Assembly (NCBI RefSeq): GCF_000585495.1
Contig: NZ_CP007264.1
Coordinates: 1,178,001-1,242,000, forward strand
Reading direction: 5' to 3'
Length of the DNA stretch: 64,000 nucleotides
DNA from: Thermococcus nautili
GTDB lineage: Archaea; Methanobacteriota_B; Thermococci; Thermococcales; Thermococcaceae
Below the pieces are notes generated by a model. It saw only the letters and a program-made list of their open reading frames with translations, was not told where the DNA came from and searched no databases. Shown here piece by piece: positions 60,057 through 64,000 of the stretch. The translations under genes were made by a program, and so were the position numbers. The stretch's first letter is position 1. Every line of letters starts with the position of its first letter.

Positions 60057-60758
60057 TCAGAGAAGCCCCCTGAGCTGAACCCCGTCGAAGACCGGGCCGT
60101 CCCTGCATACGAGGTACTTTCCGAGGTTGCAGGAACCGCAGACACCGATTCCGCACTTCATGTAGCGCTCCGCCGAGACCTGGACGTTTCCGTAGTCCAT
60201 GACCCTCAGAACGGCCTTGAGCATGGGCTCCGGACCGCAGGCGTAAACCCCGTCAAATTCGCCCTTCCTCTCGGCTAAGACGTCAGTTGGGAAGCCCCTT
60301 CTGCCGGCCGAGCCGTCGTCAGTAGTGATTACAACCTCGTCCACGTAGTCTTCGATATCGAGAAGGGCCAGCTCTTCCTTCGAGCGGGCGCCGTAGATTA
60401 GGGTTACCCCCTCGAAGTCCTTTCCCCAGGCCCTCGCCAGCGCGTAGAGCGGTGGAATCCCAATTCCTCCGGCGACGAGCGCTACTCTCTTCCATTTTCT
60501 CTCGAAGCCCCTCCCGTAGGGCCCGCGAACCCAGAGCCTCTCGCCTTCGCTTAGCTCGAAGAGCTTCGAGGTGAAGGGTCCGACGCGCTTGACGACGAGC
60601 AGGTCTTTCCAGGCTAAACTGAAAGGTTTTTCTCCGACTCCTGGAAGCCAGACCATCACGAACTGTCCCGGCGTGAAGTCGAACCCCTTTGAGAGCCTGA
60701 AGGCCCTAACGTCCTTTGCAACATCCCAGGTTTCCCTCAGCTCAACCACGCTGTACAT
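60057..60758 (-). CDS. pyrK: Dihydroorotate dehydrogenase electron transfer subunit PyrK
   Basis: A 233-residue flavoprotein with an FAD-binding N-terminal domain (FRLSKGFDFTPGQFVMVWLPG), a nucleotide-binding domain (VALVAGGIGIPPLYALA) and a C-terminal 2Fe-2S cluster site (CGIGVCGSC...C, near residue 205). It passes electrons from dihydroorotate dehydrogenase PyrD to NAD in pyrimidine synthesis. It overlaps pyrC by 17 bases. A pyrD gene is not visible in the window. Confidence 0.93.
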   Translation of the reverse strand: MYSVVELRETWDVAKDVRAFRLSKGFDFTPGQFVMVWLPGVGEKPFSLAWKDLLVVKRVGPFTSKLFELSEGERLWVRGPYGRGFERKWKRVALVAGGIGIPPLYALARAWGKDFEGVTLIYGARSKEELALLDIEDYVDEVVITTDDGSAGRRGFPTDVLAERKGEFDGVYACGPEPMLKAVLRVMDYGNVQVSAERYMKCGIGVCGSCNLGKYLVCRDGPVFDGVQLRGLL

Positions 60759-61965
60759 CCAAACGAACCCCCTCCGGCTTTCCTACGATTTCGTCATCCT
60801 CCATAACGACCTTTCCGCGGAGAATCGTCATCACAACCTTTCCCTTCAGCTTCCGCCCCTCCCAGGGGCTCCACTTGGCCTTGGTGTAAAACTCCTCCGG
60901 TTTGACCGTCCACTCCCGCTTAAGGTCAACGACCGTAAAGGTGGCCTCGTTTCCGATGGCAAAGTTCCTACCTCTGATTCCGAAGACCTTAATCGGGTTG
61001 TCGTGCATTTTCTCAACGATGTCAAAGATATCTATAATCCCTCTGTTCACCGCATCGAGGAGGAGTGCAACCTCCGTCTCGAGCCCCGGAATCCCCGCCG
61101 CTCCCGCTTCCTTGTCCTCGAGTGTGTGCGGTGCGTGGTCGCTCGCTATTATGGGAATCCGCGAGAAGTTCTCCCAGAGCGCTTTAACGTGCTCCTCCGT
61201 CCGCAGAGGGGGGTAAACCTTGAGGAGCGGGTTCCTCTCGTAGTTCCTCCTCGTCAGGAACAGGTGGTGGGGCGTGACCTCGAAGCTCACCCAGGGGAGG
61301 TTTTTTCGGAGTATGGCTTCAATTCCCCCCTTCGTTGATACGTGGCAGATGTTCAGCGGTTTTTTAAGTTTCTCAGCGCTTTCAAGGGCTCGCTTTATGG
61401 CAACTTCCTCGACTTCCGGTGGCCTCTCGGGTTTCTCGTGGATTAGCTCCGCATCTTCCGCGTGGACGCTCAGAACGCCGGGTGAGCAGGCGTAATCGCT
61501 CTCAAAGTCCTCTGAGTAGATTCCGCCTGTGGAGGCGCCCATAAAGGCTTTGTAGAAATCTGCCCGGGCTTTTTTAGCCTCCCCGCAGTTGCTCCTTATC
61601 AAAAAGCTGAGGGCGTAGTCGGCGTAGGCCTCTCTCTGGAAAAGCTCAAGGCGCTTCTCAAAGGTCCTGGAGTCCATGACAGGTGGCTTCGTGTTGGGCA
61701 TGTCAAAAACTGCCGTGATTCCCCCGTGGAGGGCCGCTTTCGTCCCACTTTTGACCGTTTCTTTGTCCTTCTGCTCGAAGTCTCTGAGGTGGACGTGGGT
61801 GTCCATGAGGCCTGGAAGGATTAGATACCCGGATAAATCCAGCTCTTTTTCTCCACGAAGCTCTTGAACAGATATCTTTGATATTCTGCCGTTATCAATA
61901 CCCACGCTGCCATCAAAGGATTCCCCTCTGAGAATGAACTTTCCCTTTAAAACGAGCTCGTGCAT
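60742..61965 (-). CDS. pyrC: Dihydroorotase
   Basis: A 407-residue metal-dependent amidohydrolase. The metal motif DTHVHLRDFEQKDKET lies near residue 55, later metal histidines are in SVHAED and NICHVSTKGG, and the conserved SDHAPH is near residue 295. It closes carbamoyl-aspartate to dihydroorotate, the third step of pyrimidine synthesis. ATG 61965 is preferred to an upstream GTG at 61977. It leads a pyrC-pyrK-radical SAM run on the minus strand. Confidence 0.93.
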   Translation of the reverse strand: MHELVLKGKFILRGESFDGSVGIDNGRISKISVQELRGEKELDLSGYLILPGLMDTHVHLRDFEQKDKETVKSGTKAALHGGITAVFDMPNTKPPVMDSRTFEKRLELFQREAYADYALSFLIRSNCGEAKKARADFYKAFMGASTGGIYSEDFESDYACSPGVLSVHAEDAELIHEKPERPPEVEEVAIKRALESAEKLKKPLNICHVSTKGGIEAILRKNLPWVSFEVTPHHLFLTRRNYERNPLLKVYPPLRTEEHVKALWENFSRIPIIASDHAPHTLEDKEAGAAGIPGLETEVALLLDAVNRGIIDIFDIVEKMHDNPIKVFGIRGRNFAIGNEATFTVVDLKREWTVKPEEFYTKAKWSPWEGRKLKGKVVMTILRGKVVMEDDEIVGKPEGVRLDVQRG

Positions 61966-62304
61966 TGAAGCCCGCACGGGGTTTTTTCGGTCAGGGTTTT
62001 AAGATTTTTGATTGTGAAATCGGGAGGAGATACTTTTTCCGGCTTTCTATAGGAAGAGTATCTAGTTATTTTGTGTTTAACCAACCGGTACTACCGATTG
62101 CTTTCTCCTGGGAATGCTCGATATCGCATTGCTGTGTTCCTCCTTAGGCTTCTTTCCAATTTTGAATAGCGCCGTTGTCCTCTTGGTTGCATTCTAGTTC
62201 CTTTTACATTAACGTAACCCTTAAATAGGGCTCGGATGTATAGCTTCATGCCATTATACCCCGTATATGGCAACGTTGCCAAAAAGTGAAGGAGGCAGTG
62301 GAGT
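61966..62304. other. Divergent intergenic region pyrC / peptide-binding protein
   Basis: About 340 bases, moderately AT-rich. It holds the plus-strand promoter (TATA-like CCCTTAAATAGG, about 62218-62229) and leader of the binding protein, with the perfect 12-bp palindrome GGCAACGTTGCC at 62269-62280 lying after the expected start (about 62250) and before the ribosome-binding site GGAGG (62291-62295). The pyrC promoter should lie near 61995-62010 (TTTTAAGATTTTTG). A 93-codon minus-strand ORF here looks spurious. Confidence 0.45.
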
Positions 62305-64000
62305 ATGAATAGGAAAGCCCTAAGCCTGTTCGTTATGGGCTTGATGTTGTTTAGCGTTTTCTTGGTTGCCAAGCCAGCAAGCGCGCAGACGGTCCAGGGA
62401 GATAAGCTTAAAATCGTGTACCTTGCCGCTCAGGGCAGCCTCTTCATGGGTGTCTTCAACCCGTCCCCGAGCGGAATGACCGACGTTTACACCAACCGCA
62501 TCTGGTACTTCCTCAACGACCCCATGATAATGATGGGCCCGGACGCCCAGAGGCACAACTACAGGTGCCAGCTCGTTGACGTCAAGTACAACGTTCAGGT
62601 TCCGGACGATGCTGTAATCTGGAATGGAACCGAGAAGAAGTGGGTCAGCCCCTACGCGGGCAAGACCGCTACCAGCGCCGTCACCTGGAAGTGCGGTCTC
62701 GGAACCTGGGTTGACGGCCAGAAGATAACCCTCGCCGACTACCTCTTTAGCTATGCTATGACCTGGGAGTGGGCCTACCAGGACGGCAAGGACGACAAGT
62801 ACTACGATGAGGAGTGGGGCAACAACTACCAGGGAACCCTCGAGACCATAATGGGTCTCAAGGTCAACAAGGTCACCGACGACTACATCGAGTACACCGT
62901 TTACCAGGACTACATAGTTCCCTACAGCAAGTGGGCTACTGCCCTCAACTTCGGTGTGAAGCCGAGCGTTCCGTGGGAGCTCTACAACGTTATGAGCGAG
63001 ATGGTTGCCAACGGCGTCGAGGGCAAGGCCTTCTCCTGGAGCGAGCAGCCGCAGGGCGGATACCAGATTGATATGATTGACCCCGACCAGATGAAGTACT
63101 TCAAGGCCGAAGCCCAGGCCATCCTCAACAGCGGAAAGCTCATCCCGGTCTGGCTTGAGACCGCCAAGGACGTCCTCCAGAAGTGGGGCATCAGCGAGGA
63201 GCAGGCTGGAATAACCACCGACCTTGCCAAGGAGGGCTACGAGAGCGTCATCAGCTGGGTTGACAAGTACAACAACGCCATCATCGGCGACGGTCCGTAC
63301 TACGTTGAGAAGTACGACCCGAAGGCTATGACCGTCGTTCTCAAGATGGCCAACAACAAGAGGATTGGCTATCCGGGAGAGGTCAACGGCAAGAAGCTTC
63401 CGTGGGACCCGTACTGGAAGGAGATTGACATCTACGGTAGCCTTAACGACGACACCGCTATCCTCGCCGTTGCCAAGGGCGAGTACGACCTCTACTGGTA
63501 CGCCAGGCCCTACAACAAGATAGCCAAGGCCCTTCAGGAGTACGGTGACAACCTCAACCCGATGAAGACCATCGCCGTCTGGTGGAGCGTCAACCTCAAC
63601 CTCGTCGGCGACCCGCAGACTGGTCTCGTCAACTCGAGCGGCCAGACCAAGTTCAACCCGTTCGCGCTCCGTGAGGTCAGGTACGCTATGAACTGGCTCA
63701 TCAACAGGCAGTACATCGTCAGCCAGGTCCTCCAGGGAAGCGGTGCTCCGCTCTTCGGTACCGCCGTCAGCGGTCAGGTTGACGCTTACAGCAACTACAT
63801 GATGGTTGCCAAGGCCCTCGGCTTCACCCCGCAGGGTGACGAGGCCTACGCCATCAAGATGATTGACGAGGCCATGAACAAGGCCGCCCAGGCCCTTAAG
63901 GCCAAGGGCCACACCCTTGAGAAGAAGGACGGCGTCTGGTACTTCGACGGCGAGCCGGTTACTGTGAAGGTTATCGCTCGTGTTGAGGACGAGAGGCTTG
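62305..64000 (+). CDS. ABC transporter substrate-binding protein (SBP_bac_5 type), N-terminal part
   Basis: The frame is open from ATG 62305 to the window edge, so at least 565 codons of a longer gene are present. The signal peptide (about residues 1-27, ending PASA) is followed by a secreted solute-binding domain of the peptide/nickel family (SBP_bac_5), rich in Trp, Tyr and Asp. Family members capture oligopeptides or oligosaccharides for Dpp/Opp importers. GGAGG lies 9 bases before the ATG. The permease and ATPase genes of its operon probably follow outside the window, and it might also serve the orphan permease pairs at 50.4-59.1 kb. The long minus-strand frame opposite is a shadow. Confidence 0.9.
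   Translation, partial: MNRKALSLFVMGLMLFSVFLVAKPASAQTVQGDKLKIVYLAAQGSLFMGVFNPSPSGMTDVYTNRIWYFLNDPMIMMGPDAQRHNYRCQLVDVKYNVQVPDDAVIWNGTEKKWVSPYAGKTATSAVTWKCGLGTWVDGQKITLADYLFSYAMTWEWAYQDGKDDKYYDEEWGNNYQGTLETIMGLKVNKVTDDYIEYTVYQDYIVPYSKWATALNFGVKPSVPWELYNVMSEMVANGVEGKAFSWSEQPQGGYQIDMIDPDQMKYFKAEAQAILNSGKLIPVWLETAKDVLQKWGISEEQAGITTDLAKEGYESVISWVDKYNNAIIGDGPYYVEKYDPKAMTVVLKMANNKRIGYPGEVNGKKLPWDPYWKEIDIYGSLNDDTAILAVAKGEYDLYWYARPYNKIAKALQEYGDNLNPMKTIAVWWSVNLNLVGDPQTGLVNSSGQTKFNPFALREVRYAMNWLINRQYIVSQVLQGSGAPLFGTAVSGQVDAYSNYMMVAKALGFTPQGDEAYAIKMIDEAMNKAAQALKAKGHTLEKKDGVWYFDGEPVTVKVIARVEDERL

Noticed and set aside
59107-60156. Long form of the radical SAM protein starting at 60156
   Set aside because: It would overlap pyrK by about 100 bases with arginine-rich, non-conserved-looking residues; ATG 60009 has a strong GGTGAGAGG signal.
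62091-62372. 93-codon minus-strand ORF in the pyrC/binding-protein gap
   Set aside because: It runs antisense over the promoter and signal-peptide region of the binding protein, has an atypical composition and has no ribosome-binding site.
62320-63912. 530-codon open frame on the minus strand
   Set aside because: It is the exact shadow of the peptide-binding protein frame on the plus strand, which has a signal peptide, a ribosome-binding site and a family-like sequence.

Overview
The window looks like a chromosome segment from a hyperthermophilic euryarchaeon of the order Thermococcales, most likely Thermococcus. Supporting signs are the A-type ATP synthase operon with a Thermococcales gene order, a GH57 4-alpha-glucanotransferase with a Thermococcales glycolytic motif in its promoter, DUF257-type proteins, SnatA/MarC, split secF-secD, archaeal TATA boxes and GGTG/GGAGG ribosome-binding sites, and several apparently leaderless genes. 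The DNA is GC-rich with dense, often overlapping genes. AT-richer islands lie at about 13.37-14.34 kb, 19.76-20.48 kb and 27.3-27.65 kb. I recognised no rRNA, tRNA, CRISPR array or complete insertion sequence.

Layout. 0-11 kb: end of a cation-efflux pump, MfnA-type decarboxylase, antiporter, HAD hydrolase, SEC59-like kinase, GH57 glucanotransferase, three DUF257-type genes around a tRNA thiolase (TtuA-type), and an FAD dehydrogenase. 11-17.3 kb: CBS protein with a second antiporter, two transposase-derived zinc-ribbon/HTH genes (the first frameshifted), then an operon of DUF257 protein, membrane MCP and degenerate RecA-like protein. 17.3-20 kb: snatA, hisS, and two probable C/D box sRNAs. 20-24.5 kb: a winged-helix regulator followed by a compact operon of two TasA/camelysin-like secreted proteins, two small membrane proteins, a SipW-type signal peptidase fused to extra membrane segments, and a DUF5305-like protein. 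This is probably a fibre or matrix secretion system and is the most interesting accessory locus. 24.5-38.7 kb: alaS, small accessory ORFs, Nif3-like, elp3, HdeD-like, YkgJ-like, NIP7-like, a KaiC-like ATPase with an HTH partner, speD, secF-secD and trkA.

38.8-47.6 kb: the nine-gene A-type ATP synthase operon H-I-K-E-C-F-A-B-D. The rotor subunit K carries residues matching a V-type sodium site. 47.6-49.2 kb: an ODP-like di-iron metallo-beta-lactamase-fold protein followed by a soluble MCP signalling protein, a likely oxygen or redox taxis pair. 49.2-50.4 kb: alaX. 50.4-59.1 kb: three DppB/DppC permease pairs whose DppC members carry a large extra extracytoplasmic domain, with no ATPase or binding protein beside them, interrupted by a PP-loop ATPase and a membrane protein. 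59.1-62 kb: radical SAM, pyrK, pyrC. The window ends inside a secreted peptide-binding protein (62305 onward) that may serve these permeases.

Regulation visible in sequence: a glycolytic motif at the glucanotransferase; a shared GTAAC-N5-GTTAC/G palindrome at the predicted start sites of a DUF257 gene and the kaiC-like gene; two tandem 6-3-6 palindromes between the nif3-like gene and elp3; palindromes ahead of the zinc-ribbon gene and the TasA-like operon; and a leader hairpin abutting the TasA-like ribosome-binding site.
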